Below, piece after piece: positions 25,664-34,415 of a stretch of 64,000 nt of DNA. Where the stretch lies: contig CAWHVD010000001.1 of the NCBI GenBank assembly GCA_963832835.1, forward strand, positions 620,001-684,000, given 5' to 3'. Below the pieces are notes generated by a model. It ran no database searches, was not told the DNA's origin, and saw only the letters and a list, made by a program, of their open reading frames with translations. The number at the start of each line of letters is the position of its first letter. Position 1 is the first letter of the stretch. The position numbers and the translations under genes were made by a program. The DNA is from CAVPKN01 sp963832835. Its GTDB lineage: Bacteria > Chlamydiota > Chlamydiia > Chlamydiales > JAAKFR01.

Positions 25664-27776
25664 TGGTAAATTACAATCGGTCGTTTACAAAGTCGAAGGG
25701 CTCGATTGTGCAGAAGAGGTCATCCTTTTAAAAAGAGTGCTTGGAAATGACAAAAGAATCCGAAGGCTCGAATTTAACATCCTCCAATCCAAAATGACGG
25801 TCTCATTTGATCCGCAGCAGATTCAAGAAACCGAAATTGTAGCACTTGTGCGTAAGACAGGCATGCGCGCTCTACCCTGGGACAAGATGCTTAATACAGC
25901 AGGCCAGTCCTTTTGGCCTGCACATGGACGTCTTATTCTCACCTTTTTAAGTGGTATTTGTTTGCTAACCGGGATGGTAACCCGCTCGTTTGCTCCCTAT
26001 ATAGCTATTGGTTTTTATGTGACGGCGATGGCATGCGGCGCTTGGTATGTACTCCCCAAAGCCTATTTAGCATTACGCAGATTCAGCCCAGATATGAATC
26101 TTTTGATGGTGATTGCGATCTGTGGATCTGCCGCCATACAGGAGTGGTTCGAGGGAGCAACAGTTGCCTTTTTATTTTCTGTCGCTTTGCTGTTGGAGCA
26201 ATGGAGTATTGGTAGGGCGCGTAGAGCTGTCTTGGCCTTAATGGATTTGGCTCCCAACAGGGCTCGTGTCATCTCTTCCTCTGGAGACAGGATCGAATTG
26301 CCGGTTGAGCAGGTACCAGTGGGTAGCTTCATTCTGGTAAAGCCCGGAGAAAAAATCCCTCTTGATGCTGTCATCACACAAGGGAGTTCATACGTAGATC
26401 AGTCTCCTATCACGGGCGAATCGATGCCTGTTCTTAAACAGGAAGGAGACGAGGTTTTTGCAGGAACGCTCAATGCGGATGGTGCTCTCACTTGCCAAGT
26501 TACCAAGCCTGCCGAAGAAACGACGCTCGCAAGGATCACGCACTTAGTGGAAGAAGCCCGGTCTGGGCGCTCTGAGAGTGAGCAATGGACCGAAACATTT
26601 GCCCACTACTACACACCGATCATGCTTTTGTTTGCGGTATTGACTATGATTTTGCCTCCCTTTTTTTGGGGAGAAGCGTGGTTCATTTGGATTTATCATG
26701 GACTGGTTCTTTTGGTGATAGCATGCCCTTGTGCATTAGTGATTTCTACCCCAGTGGCCATTGTGTGTGGCCTTACTGCTGCTGCAAAAGGGGGCGTTTT
26801 AGTAAAAGGCGGGCTGTTTTTAGAATTAGTGGGAAAGCTCCAAGCGCTCGCTGTTGATAAAACGGGTACTTTGACCTACGGCCACCCAGTTGTTCAAAGC
26901 ATCATCGCTTTGAATGGTCATACCATCCAAGACCTTATGCAGAAGGCTGTCGCTTTAGAACAAGGGAGCGAACATCCTTTGGCTCGTGCCATTTTACAAC
27001 GGGGGAAAGAGATGGGGATTCGCAATGTGAGTGTTGAGCATTATCAAGCTGTCAAAGGAAAAGGGGCTTTGGCAACTTATAAAGGTAAGCTCCACTGGAT
27101 AGGAAGCCATCGCTTTATGCACGAAATGAGGCAAGAGACTGATGAGATTCATAATCAGGCTCTTGTGTTGGAAGATGCGGGGCACTCAGTAGTAGCTATT
27201 GGCAATGATACGCATGTATGCGGTTTGATCAGTATTGCTGACAACCCACGTGTTGGGATTCGGTCTACAATTGAATCGATTAAAAGATGTGGGATAAAAG
27301 AAGTGGTGATGTTGACCGGAGACAATATCCCCACAGCACAGGATTTGGCAAGGCTTGCTGGAGTCGACCGTTTCTACGCGGAACTTCTACCGGAAGATAA
27401 GGTAGAGAAAATCTTAGAACTGACAAAAACCTGGGAAGTAGTGGGTATGGTGGGTGATGGTGTCAATGATGCGCCTGCCATGGCCACAGCGAGTGTGGGG
27501 ATTGCAATGGGGGGGATTGGTGCGCCTGTCGCCATTGAGGCGGCTGATATTGCCCTGATGTCGGATGATTTTGCGAAACTTCCTTGGTTAATAGCACATG
27601 CTCAGCGCGTGCTACGTATCATTAAGCAAAACATCACCTTTTCTCTGGGTGTTAAGGGGTTATTCATCCTTTTGGCATTTCTAAATCTCGCTACCCTCTG
27701 GATGGCAATCGCTGCCGACACCGGCGCCACTCTTTTGGTGATCTTCAACGCGTTACGCTTACTACGCGCTAAATGA
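25635..27776 (+). CDS. zntA: P1B-type heavy-metal translocating ATPase
   Basis: Inner-membrane metal efflux pump. It has an N-terminal ferredoxin-like HMA domain (about 12-75), eight expected membrane helices, the actuator loop SPITGESMPV, the ion-binding CPC (about residue 365), the phosphorylation site DKTGTLT (D408), MLTGDN and VGDGVNDAPAMA. The HMA metal loop reads GLDCAEE, so the usual CxxC is reduced to a single Cys; a DCAEE form is typical of Zn/Cd/Pb exporters. The start could be TTG 25635 or GTG 25641, both after a GGAGG cluster. It appears equivalent to chlamydial zntA (CT727). Confidence 0.9.
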   Translation: MAVEAQENPSGKLQSVVYKVEGLDCAEEVILLKRVLGNDKRIRRLEFNILQSKMTVSFDPQQIQETEIVALVRKTGMRALPWDKMLNTAGQSFWPAHGRLILTFLSGICLLTGMVTRSFAPYIAIGFYVTAMACGAWYVLPKAYLALRRFSPDMNLLMVIAICGSAAIQEWFEGATVAFLFSVALLLEQWSIGRARRAVLALMDLAPNRARVISSSGDRIELPVEQVPVGSFILVKPGEKIPLDAVITQGSSYVDQSPITGESMPVLKQEGDEVFAGTLNADGALTCQVTKPAEETTLARITHLVEEARSGRSESEQWTETFAHYYTPIMLLFAVLTMILPPFFWGEAWFIWIYHGLVLLVIACPCALVISTPVAIVCGLTAAAKGGVLVKGGLFLELVGKLQALAVDKTGTLTYGHPVVQSIIALNGHTIQDLMQKAVALEQGSEHPLARAILQRGKEMGIRNVSVEHYQAVKGKGALATYKGKLHWIGSHRFMHEMRQETDEIHNQALVLEDAGHSVVAIGNDTHVCGLISIADNPRVGIRSTIESIKRCGIKEVVMLTGDNIPTAQDLARLAGVDRFYAELLPEDKVEKILELTKTWEVVGMVGDGVNDAPAMATASVGIAMGGIGAPVAIEAADIALMSDDFAKLPWLIAHAQRVLRIIKQNITFSLGVKGLFILLAFLNLATLWMAIAADTGATLLVIFNALRLLRAK

Positions 27777-27789
27777 TTTAAGGGTGTTT

Positions 27790-28767
27790 TCAGATGAGAG
27801 AAGTTTTAGAGGGTTCGCCAGAGATTTCCTGTACGTATTTGGGAACGGCGTAGCCAGAAAGACGTTTGTTTAGCTCGAAGATCAGCTGGCGTCCTTGGGT
27901 CTGATTGACCTCAAAGTGGACAGCTCGCTCGACACGGTCGAGCTGATGGAGATAGTAGGGAACAATTCCGTTTGCGGAGAGTTTTTCACACAAGGCCTGA
28001 AGTGTATCGACAGTGTCATTGACACCCTTGAGCAATACCGATTGGTTGAGGACAGGGATGCCTAATTTTTGGATTTTTTTGAGAGCGGCTAGCACATCGA
28101 GATCCAGTTCCCTAGGATGGTTGCAGTGGATGACAAACCAGACTTGCTTAGAGCATGCTTCGAGATGGGAGAGGAAGGCCTCATCGATCCGCTCAGGAAT
28201 GCCAATGGGAAAGCGTGTATGGAATCGGATCCGCTCGACATGGGAGATCGCACAGATTGAATTGAGGATTTCATGGAGAGAGTCGTTATTGAGAGAAAGG
28301 GGGTCTCCGCCGCTTAAAATCACTTCTTTGACAGCGGGATCTTGGTCTATCCATGCAAGTTCTTGAGATAGACCCGATTGGAAAGGGGCATAAGGATAAT
28401 TCTGACGAAAGCAATAACGGCAATGCATGGCACATGCCCCTGTCGGCATCAAAAGCACGCGGCTTGCATATTTTTTTAGATACTTGGCTGATTGAGAAAC
28501 ATTGCAATCGCCCACTGGATCTTTTACAAAACAGGCAGACCGATTGTTTTCTTCATGGATAGGAACAAATTGTTTGAAAAGAGGATCATCAAGTGTGCCT
28601 TTTTCGATTTTTGCAGCCAGACGAGAGGGCAGGTTAAGAGGAAAGTTTTGACTTTCAGTAAGTTGTGCAATTTGCTTGCTGCCCAGCTCTAAATAAGCAC
28701 AAAGTTTTTCTAGCGAGGTGAAATTTTCCCTCTGGATTGTTCTCCAGAGGGGTACAGATGCTGTCAT
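27790..28767 (-). CDS. epmB: Radical SAM lysine aminomutase-family protein, probable EpmB (EF-P beta-lysylation)
   Basis: The radical SAM motif C112-x3-C116-x2-C119 (ACAMHCRYCFRQNYP) is intact and a KamA-like TIM barrel follows (EVILSGGDPLSLNNDSL, HTRFPIGIPERI, PVLNQSVLLKGVNDT). The C-terminus has GEPSK with Lys321 at the place of the PLP-binding lysine. At 325 residues it has the short EpmB length rather than the ~416 of clostridial lysine 2,3-aminomutase. EpmB converts (S)-alpha-lysine to (R)-beta-lysine for attachment to elongation factor P. It is 11 bases downstream of murA on the same strand. Symbol is by subfamily resemblance. Confidence 0.75.
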   Translation of the reverse strand: MTASVPLWRTIQRENFTSLEKLCAYLELGSKQIAQLTESQNFPLNLPSRLAAKIEKGTLDDPLFKQFVPIHEENNRSACFVKDPVGDCNVSQSAKYLKKYASRVLLMPTGACAMHCRYCFRQNYPYAPFQSGLSQELAWIDQDPAVKEVILSGGDPLSLNNDSLHEILNSICAISHVERIRFHTRFPIGIPERIDEAFLSHLEACSKQVWFVIHCNHPRELDLDVLAALKKIQKLGIPVLNQSVLLKGVNDTVDTLQALCEKLSANGIVPYYLHQLDRVERAVHFEVNQTQGRQLIFELNKRLSGYAVPKYVQEISGEPSKTSLI

Positions 28768-28778
28768 TGTGCCAATCT

Positions 28779-30188
28779 TTAAGCTTTTTGGGCGCTGATT
28801 TTATCCTTTTTAGGGGATTTTTGGGGAGGGAGAATGGGGTTAATGGGGGTTGTATCGGGTTTGGTTTGGATCCGATGGATTTTGGCCCCCAACCCTTGCA
28901 GTTTATGGACAAGGTTTCCGTAGCCCCTATCTAGATAGTGCATGCCGTTGATGATGCTATCACTCGAGGCAACAAGCGCTGCCATGACATAGGCAAATCC
29001 AGCCCGGAGATCGGGAATGGCGATTTCTCTTCCTACAAGGGGGGTTTCTCCTTTCACGATGACACTATGATAGTGATTTTGCGTCGCATAGCGGCAGCAT
29101 TTACTGCCGAGACATTGTTTAAACAGATCGATATCGGCTCCCATATCCTTTAAGGTTTGGATGTACCCAAAACGGTTTTCGTATACAGTTTCATGGATGA
29201 CAGATGTCCCTTGGGCTTGAGTGAGCAACACGGCAAAAGGCTGTTGCCAATCTGTCATAAACCCGGGATGGACGTCGGTTTCCAGATGCATCCCTCCGCG
29301 TAAGGGGCCTTCGTAGAAAAATTCGATTCCTTCATTTTTAACGGCAAATCCTCCGCCGAGTTCTCTGATCTTATTGAGGAATGTGATCATGTGCTGGTGC
29401 TGGGCTCCTTCAACAAATACACGCCCTTTAGTTGCCAGTGCAGCCATTCCAAATGATGCCGCTTCAATGCGGTCAGATAAAACAGTATGCTCTACTTCAT
29501 GCGATGTGTGCGTTCCTTCAATCCGAATCGTGCGGTCCACATCAAGAGAGATGATAGCCCCGAGTTTTTGAAGAAAGAGAATTAATTCGACGATCTCAGG
29601 TTCGATTGCGGCATTTTTAATGAGAGTACACCCTTTCGCACGCACTCCTGCAAGAATGGAGTTCTCTGTGGCTCCTACGGAAGGATATGGCAAATGGATC
29701 AGGCTGCCTGTCAGGCCGTTATGTGCTTGAGCTAAGTAAGCACCCTCTTTTTTCATCTCACGATACTCAACTGTTGCACCAAGCTTTTCAAGAGCTGTAA
29801 TGTGGAAATCAACGGAACGTTTTCCAATTGCATCTCCACCAACTGTTGGGATAATCACATCATCAGTTGTTCTACCTAGCAGAGCTCCAATCATTAAAAT
29901 AGGAATCCGGTTAGCACCAGAGAACCTTTGGGAAATATAGGATGTTTTCAATTCTTTTGTGCAAATTTCCAGGATGCCTTTATCTTTATCCCACTCAATT
30001 TTAGACCCCAACTCGCGACATAAATCGAGAGTAATTTCGACATCTCCAATGGCAGGTACATTGTAAAAAATACATTTCTTTTTTGATAAAAGGGAAGCTA
30101 CCAAAAGTTTCGTCATGGCGTTTTTTGCTCCAGAAGCTTTAACGCTTCCTTCCAACTTCCCATTTCCTTGCACTTGGAGGATATCCAT
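28779..30188 (-). CDS. murA: UDP-N-acetylglucosamine 1-carboxyvinyltransferase, Cys-to-Asp type
   Basis: First committed step of peptidoglycan precursor synthesis: transfer of enolpyruvate from PEP to UDP-GlcNAc. The N-terminal GSVKASGAKNAM is typical. The active-site loop reads TVGGDAIGKRSVDFH, with Asp119 where E. coli has Cys115. This substitution is known from Chlamydia and confers fosfomycin resistance. The C-terminus carries an extra basic/proline tail (about residues 445-469: TKPDTTPINPILPPQKSPKK-type), longer than usual. Corresponds to CT455. Confidence 0.95.
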   Translation of the reverse strand: MDILQVQGNGKLEGSVKASGAKNAMTKLLVASLLSKKKCIFYNVPAIGDVEITLDLCRELGSKIEWDKDKGILEICTKELKTSYISQRFSGANRIPILMIGALLGRTTDDVIIPTVGGDAIGKRSVDFHITALEKLGATVEYREMKKEGAYLAQAHNGLTGSLIHLPYPSVGATENSILAGVRAKGCTLIKNAAIEPEIVELILFLQKLGAIISLDVDRTIRIEGTHTSHEVEHTVLSDRIEAASFGMAALATKGRVFVEGAQHQHMITFLNKIRELGGGFAVKNEGIEFFYEGPLRGGMHLETDVHPGFMTDWQQPFAVLLTQAQGTSVIHETVYENRFGYIQTLKDMGADIDLFKQCLGSKCCRYATQNHYHSVIVKGETPLVGREIAIPDLRAGFAYVMAALVASSDSIINGMHYLDRGYGNLVHKLQGLGAKIHRIQTKPDTTPINPILPPQKSPKKDKISAQKA

Positions 30189-30556
30189 CGCGATCCTTGT
30201 TGTTCTAGTTGCTTAAGATTAAAACTGTTGGCTTGTCAATTTGTTCTGAAAGTCGTTTTGGCCATTAAAGTAGCGTACTCAATGTCGAAATGCAATTCGT
30301 TTTTGGGTGTAAAATATTTTATAACTATTTCTCAGAGAGGAAATTCACGCATAAGTCATTGATTGTAATAGTAAAAGAGGCCTTTGGTTGAGCTAAAAAG
30401 GGGTTTCTCAAAGTTTATTTTTCTAAAAAAGGTTTGATAAAATTTTAGTTTTCATTTGATAATAGTGACATAAGGACTGTACTAAAGTGTACAGAGCCCC
30501 ACGAAATATGAAGGGGCAAAACGAACTCGTCTCTAATCAACCTTAAGGAGTTTCAT
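30189..30556. other. Divergent intergenic region murA / omcA
   Basis: 368 bases without a gene. It holds the murA promoter (not pinned down) and the omcA promoter (30434-30463). The omcA leader contains gtactaaagtgtac and ggccc-type short symmetric pieces. No A or B repeat is present. Confidence 0.5.
30434..30463 (+). promoter_or_regulatory. Putative promoter of the omcA-omcB locus
   Basis: TTGATA (30434-30439), 18 bases, GATAAT (30458-30463). Start near 30470 would give a leader of about 87 bases. In Chlamydia this locus is a late sigma66 unit repressed by EUO; whether EUO binds here is not shown by the sequence. Confidence 0.45.
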
Positions 30557-30985
30557 ATGAAACGATCTTTGAAAATGTGTTTTGCAGCATTGTTCATGAT
30601 GAGCATGTTTAGCTTGGCTAGCTGCAATAGATGGTGTGATTGCTTTAGCGATCCATGCGGCTGGAATTCTTGTAATTCTTGCGACTGTGGCCCTTCTTGT
30701 GGTCCTTCTTGCGGACCTCAATGTGGCCCTTCTTGCGGACCTCAATGTGGCCCTTCTTGCTCTCCATGTGGACCATCTTGCGCTCCTTCTTGCGCTCCAA
30801 GATGCAACCCATGTGGACCATGCAACACATGCCCGCCAAGATGCGATCCATGTGCTCCAACACCACGCTGCGAACCAGGGTGCCCATCTTACACACCTTG
30901 CTGCCAACCAGCGCAATGCCAACCATGCCAACCAGCTTGCCCAGCACCTAGATGTCCACCTAGATGCCCAACTCGCTGCCAATAA
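30557..30985 (+). CDS. omcA: Small cysteine-rich outer-membrane lipoprotein, OmcA-like
   Basis: 142 residues with 33 cysteines. The signal peptide MKRSLKMCFAALFMMSMFSLAS is followed by lipobox Cys23, so it should be lipid-anchored in the outer membrane. The mature part is almost entirely short Cys/Pro repeats, including tandem GPSC/GPQC tetrapeptides. In Chlamydia OmcA (about 88 residues, fewer Cys) helps cross-link the elementary-body envelope by disulfides. The orthology rests on lipobox, Cys content and position directly before omcB. TAAGGAG lies upstream of the ATG. The 24-base DNA repeats under the GPSC/GPQC run may expand and contract. Confidence 0.85.
   Translation: MKRSLKMCFAALFMMSMFSLASCNRWCDCFSDPCGWNSCNSCDCGPSCGPSCGPQCGPSCGPQCGPSCSPCGPSCAPSCAPRCNPCGPCNTCPPRCDPCAPTPRCEPGCPSYTPCCQPAQCQPCQPACPAPRCPPRCPTRCQ
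30686..30772 (+). repeat. Tandem repeats within omcA encoding GPSC/GPQC
   Basis: Three or more near-exact 12/24-base units of the type ggcccttcttgcggacctca occur head to tail and encode Gly-Pro-Ser-Cys and Gly-Pro-Gln-Cys. Such arrays change copy number by slippage. Confidence 0.7.
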
Positions 30986-31013
30986 GGTGTGAATGGCCCG
31001 CAGGTAGAAATGT

Positions 31014-31052
31014 ATTCAGGATCTGGGGGGAAACCCTCAGACCCTGAATCAC
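31014..31052 (+). promoter_or_regulatory. Inverted repeat between omcA and omcB
   Basis: ttcaggatctggggg and ccctcagaccctgaa form an imperfect ~15-base-pair hairpin without a T run. It could be a processing site or a partial terminator that sets the omcA:omcB ratio. The 216-base spacer holds no gene. Confidence 0.5.
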
Positions 31053-31201
31053 AAGAGAGATAAAAAATTGATGGCTAGGAGTCCAGATGTAAGTGTTCCG
31101 GAGTCAAAGCCTGAAAAGGCCTTGAAACTCGAGGTGAACATTTCTACCAGGTCACGGTGGGCGAAAAATAACTCTTTTATCAAATATTAGGAGTTCCCTA
31201 T

Positions 31202-32896
31202 ATGATCCGAAACTTTCGAACTGTCTTTGCAGCTCTCTCTTTAATGAGCATGCTTAGCATGGCAAGCTGCAATCGGAATTGGTGTGACTGTAACTCGCCC
31301 TGCGCAGTAAGTTGTTCACCAACATGTGACCCGTGTCAACCTAGCACTTTTGGGTGCGATCCGTGTCCGCCGAGTTGTGCTCCTTGCCAACCGTCGTTTC
31401 AGTGCGCTATATGCCCTCAAGCTTGTGCCGCTGAACCGAACCCGTATTTCCCATGTGATCCATCAGCCGCACCTTGCGGAAATGGCTCATGTGACCAGCC
31501 GCGTGAAAGCCGCTGCTATGGAAATATGCGTGTATACCAAATCAATGATGATTCTGTCGTCGATTTGTGCCAACGTTCACCAGAGTTCGCTACAGTAGGC
31601 GCACCCTATCCAATCGAGATTGTAATTACAGCTCGAAAAGAGTGTGCTGATGTTGTGGTGAACCAAACGCTCCCTTGCGATTCTGAGTTTCTTAGAAGCG
31701 ATCCGCCTGTCACTCCAGACCAAAACGGCGCACTTCGTTGGGAATTTGCCCATATGAAGTACGGCGAGTGTCAAAGAGTAACAGTTTGGGTGCGCCCTTT
31801 GAAAGAAGGATGCTGTTTCTCTGCTGCTACTGTCTGCGCATGTCCACAATTGTGCTCTATGACACAATGTGTTCAGCCAGTACTTTGCATCAAGAAATGG
31901 GGACCTGAGTGCGCTTGCCTATACTGCCCAATTTGCTATACAGTTGAAGTATGCAACTCGGGTTCAGGCACCGCTTATGATGTAGTCGTTGTTGACAACA
32001 TCCCAGATGGTCTTACTCACTGCAGTGGGCAAAGATGCCTCACTTATCAGTTGGGAGATTTGTGCCCAGGTGAATCACGACGCCTCAACCTGGAGCTTTG
32101 CGCTACAGGGGGTGGTTGCGTGACTAACGTTGCTACAGTTAGCTACTGCAATGGGCCAAAGTGCAGCGCTGAGTGGAGCACGCTCATCAACCAGCCTTGC
32201 GTAGAAGTTACCAAAACCGGTCCGGATTGGGCTTATATTTGCAAAGTGGTTGACTACACCATTACAGTCACCAACCCAGGTGATCTCGTTTTGAGAAACG
32301 TATGTGTAGATGATGTGTCTCCTCCAGGTACTACTGTTGTAGATGCCCCAGGTGCACAAATCTGCTGTAACCGTGCTGTGTGGTGCATCCCCGAGTTCTG
32401 CCCAGGTGAAACCAAGACATTTACAATCTCGGTTCGCTCGCAGTTCCCTGGATGTTTGACCAACAAAGTGACTGTAACGACACAGTCTGATTGTGGTCAG
32501 TGCGTCTCTTGCGCTGAAGCTACAACATGCTGGAAAGGCATTCCTGCCGTCCACATGTGTATGGTTGATACAACCGATCCAATCTGTATCGGTGACACAA
32601 CAACCTACCGCGTTTGCATTACAAACCGTGGAAGTGCTGAAGACAGCAACGTACAGCTTGTCATCAAGTTTACCAATGAGCTACAAGCTCAGTGTGCAAA
32701 TGGTCCTACAAATGGCAACATTTCGGGACAAACAGTTACCTTTGATCCGATCGATCGTCTCGCTCCTAAACAGTCCGTAGAATATTGCGTGACTGTGAAA
32801 GGGGTAACTGCAGGCGATGCTCGTGCAGAGGCAACCCTAAGCTCTGATGGTCTCGGCGCTCCGGTGACGGATGTCGAAGCCACCCACGTCTACTAA
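31202..32896 (+). CDS. omcB: Large cysteine-rich envelope protein OmcB
   Basis: 564-residue homologue of the 60-kDa cysteine-rich protein of the chlamydial outer membrane complex. The body carries several OmcB/DUF11-type immunoglobulin-like repeats, visible as NSGSGTAYDVVVVDNIPDGL, NPGDLVLRNVCVDDVSPPG and NRGSAEDSNVQLVI, each with regularly placed cysteines for disulfide cross-linking. The N-terminus (MIRNFRTVFAALSLMSMLSMAS-Cys23, then NRNWCDC) closely resembles that of OmcA upstream, including a lipobox, and is followed by a Cys/Pro-rich linker. So this OmcB may be a lipoprotein, unlike the C. trachomatis form. A strong terminator follows. Confidence 0.92.
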   Translation: MIRNFRTVFAALSLMSMLSMASCNRNWCDCNSPCAVSCSPTCDPCQPSTFGCDPCPPSCAPCQPSFQCAICPQACAAEPNPYFPCDPSAAPCGNGSCDQPRESRCYGNMRVYQINDDSVVDLCQRSPEFATVGAPYPIEIVITARKECADVVVNQTLPCDSEFLRSDPPVTPDQNGALRWEFAHMKYGECQRVTVWVRPLKEGCCFSAATVCACPQLCSMTQCVQPVLCIKKWGPECACLYCPICYTVEVCNSGSGTAYDVVVVDNIPDGLTHCSGQRCLTYQLGDLCPGESRRLNLELCATGGGCVTNVATVSYCNGPKCSAEWSTLINQPCVEVTKTGPDWAYICKVVDYTITVTNPGDLVLRNVCVDDVSPPGTTVVDAPGAQICCNRAVWCIPEFCPGETKTFTISVRSQFPGCLTNKVTVTTQSDCGQCVSCAEATTCWKGIPAVHMCMVDTTDPICIGDTTTYRVCITNRGSAEDSNVQLVIKFTNELQAQCANGPTNGNISGQTVTFDPIDRLAPKQSVEYCVTVKGVTAGDARAEATLSSDGLGAPVTDVEATHVY

Positions 32897-32925
32897 TCTT
32901 TCATAGTAGATGTGTTAGAACAAAG

Positions 32926-32958
32926 AGCCGCCAGAAATTTTCTGGCGGCTTTTTTTTT
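32926..32958 (+). terminator. Terminator of omcB
   Basis: AGCCGCCAGAAA pairs with TTTCTGGCGGCT and is followed by nine T, 30 bases after the stop codon. Very strong rho-independent terminator. Confidence 0.95.
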
Positions 32959-33041
32959 GCGATAAAATAATCTTTTCAAATATCGTCCCTTTTTCTATAT
33001 ATAAAATAATTTTTTAATCACCACTGGATTAGCAACCTTCC

Positions 33042-33575
33042 ATGAATGACAAATTTTCTCAAATTTTCCTGCGCACCCCCTTTTGGTTAAACAACCGAGA
33101 GATCGGAGTCATCGAACAAGCTTTAGGTTCTCATCTAGGTGTGAAGAATCTCAATGAGAAGCAACAACAGAAAGTTGCGGCCCTCCTTTTTAGCATCACC
33201 TATGCGGACAAATGGGCCGCACGGCGTAAAACCTGGCTTACTAGGGGATGGCACTGGCTGGCCTCTTGGTTGATTCCGTTAAAATCTAAAACACATCTTT
33301 CCAAACGCAAAATATGCAAAATTGCCGGCAAAGATTCTTCCAGCGTCCCAGCTGTGATTGATCAATTGATGAATCGTATTGGACTAGATAAGCCGGCATC
33401 TTTGATTTTTACAGAATACGACGCATCCCCTTCAGCCCTTGAAGCATCTGAGCAGGAGTTCGAGGATCTCCAAACCCGCATAAAGAACTCCTCTTTTTGG
33501 AGTAGTGCAATAAACGTGTCCGATTACGTTGCAGATAGTTTGGAAGCTTATAAATACGTCATCGACGATATTTAA
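33042..33575 (+). CDS. Hypothetical protein, 177 residues
   Basis: Soluble, basic in the middle (WAARRKTWLTRGWHWL; KSKTHLSKRKICKIAGK) and acidic near the end (ASEQEFEDLQTRI). No signal peptide or clear membrane helix, although WHWLASWLIPL is moderately hydrophobic. No known motif. Located 37 bases before ispF on the same strand and after the omcB terminator, so a two-gene unit with ispF is likely. Confidence 0.6.
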   Translation: MNDKFSQIFLRTPFWLNNREIGVIEQALGSHLGVKNLNEKQQQKVAALLFSITYADKWAARRKTWLTRGWHWLASWLIPLKSKTHLSKRKICKIAGKDSSSVPAVIDQLMNRIGLDKPASLIFTEYDASPSALEASEQEFEDLQTRIKNSSFWSSAINVSDYVADSLEAYKYVIDDI

Positions 33576-33612
33576 TTGTCTGGCATCTTCGAATTTGCTA
33601 ACCTCTGAAGCC

Positions 33613-34107
33613 ATGTTGAAAAAACCGATCATACGTACAGGTATTGGACAAGACAGTCACCGGTTTCTTCCTCCTGAATCAACAAAACCTTGTGTATTAG
33701 GTGGATTAATTCTTGAAGACGTCCCTGGTTTTTTAGCTAATTCGGATGGAGATGTCATTTTTCATGCTCTTTGCAATGCCCTTTCCTCATTGACTGGGGC
33801 CATCATTCTGGGAAAAAAAGCAGATGAGCTGCTTGAAAAGCAGGGGATTACCGATAGTAGGGTTTACCTTGAAGAGGCTTTAAAAACCTTAGGTGAGCAA
33901 CAAATTACTCATGTGGCCATTACCATCGAAGCACTGCATCCTAAATTACTCAGGCGGATTCCGAAGCTACGAGAGAATATTGCTCAAACCATGAATCTTG
34001 ATCTGACACAAGTAGGCATGACTGCAACTACAGGAGAGGGGCTCACCGATTTTGGGTTAGGTGAAGGACTGCAGTGCTTCTGTATCATCACCACCATCGA
34101 AGAATAG
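33613..34107 (+). CDS. ispF: 2-C-methyl-D-erythritol 2,4-cyclodiphosphate synthase
   Basis: MEP-pathway enzyme forming the cyclodiphosphate on the way to IPP/DMAPP, which feeds uppS. The N-terminal RTGIGQDSHRF supplies the Asp and His metal ligands (variant of GFDVHxF), followed by SDGDVIFHALCNAL and the C-terminal GMTATTGEGLTDFGLGEG. 164 residues from the ATG at 33613; the frame is open further upstream but that part overlaps the previous gene. Repeat B copy 3 begins on the base after the stop. Confidence 0.92.
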   Translation: MLKKPIIRTGIGQDSHRFLPPESTKPCVLGGLILEDVPGFLANSDGDVIFHALCNALSSLTGAIILGKKADELLEKQGITDSRVYLEEALKTLGEQQITHVAITIEALHPKLLRRIPKLRENIAQTMNLDLTQVGMTATTGEGLTDFGLGEGLQCFCIITTIEE

Positions 34108-34223
34108 TAACTATTCAGGTAATCCATCTTTTTAGTTAAAAGCCTCTCTGTGGTTACTATCCACTCCCACCTTGACAAACTGGGTCTGCCCTAAGGATTC
34201 TGCTGGCTCGTGAATAGTCACGA
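34108..34223 (+). repeat. Repeat B copy 3 (long form)
   Basis: Long form: taactattcaggtaatccat, then gttaaaagcctctctgtggt, the core actatccactcccacctt and gacaaactgggtctgcc, ending ggctcgtgaatagtcacg. It starts directly after the ispF stop codon and is the reference copy for the IS-split copy at 40817/41631. Confidence 0.75.
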
Positions 34224-34241
34224 AGAATAGATTTCTATTAA

Positions 34242-34402
34242 TACCATTTCCAGAAAATAAAGGCACAAATTGGCACCGTATAACACGCCATTTTTGGACG
34301 ATCCTTTCTCGCTTAGGTGCAAAAACATAGGCTTCGAAACGATCATCCAAATCTGTCATGTTACCCAGTGCCACTTCATGGCTTTATTTTCTGGAAATGG
34401 TA
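34242..34402 (+). mobile_element. MITE-A copy 6
   Basis: Full-length canonical unit, taccatttccag to ctggaaatggta, between ispF and the convergent brnQ; its right end lies 13 bases from the brnQ stop codon. Confidence 0.85.
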
Positions 34403-34415
34403 TAATACCAACTTC

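Noticed and set aside
30686..30772. CRISPR-like array
   Set aside because: The tandem units in omcA are adjacent, coding and without spacers; no CRISPR array or cas gene is in the window.
30533..30992. Long overlapping frames on both strands of omcA (for example 118 and 149 residues)
   Set aside because: They are frame shadows of the low-complexity Cys/Pro repeat sequence; only the lipobox-bearing frame has a signal peptide, ribosome site and family match.
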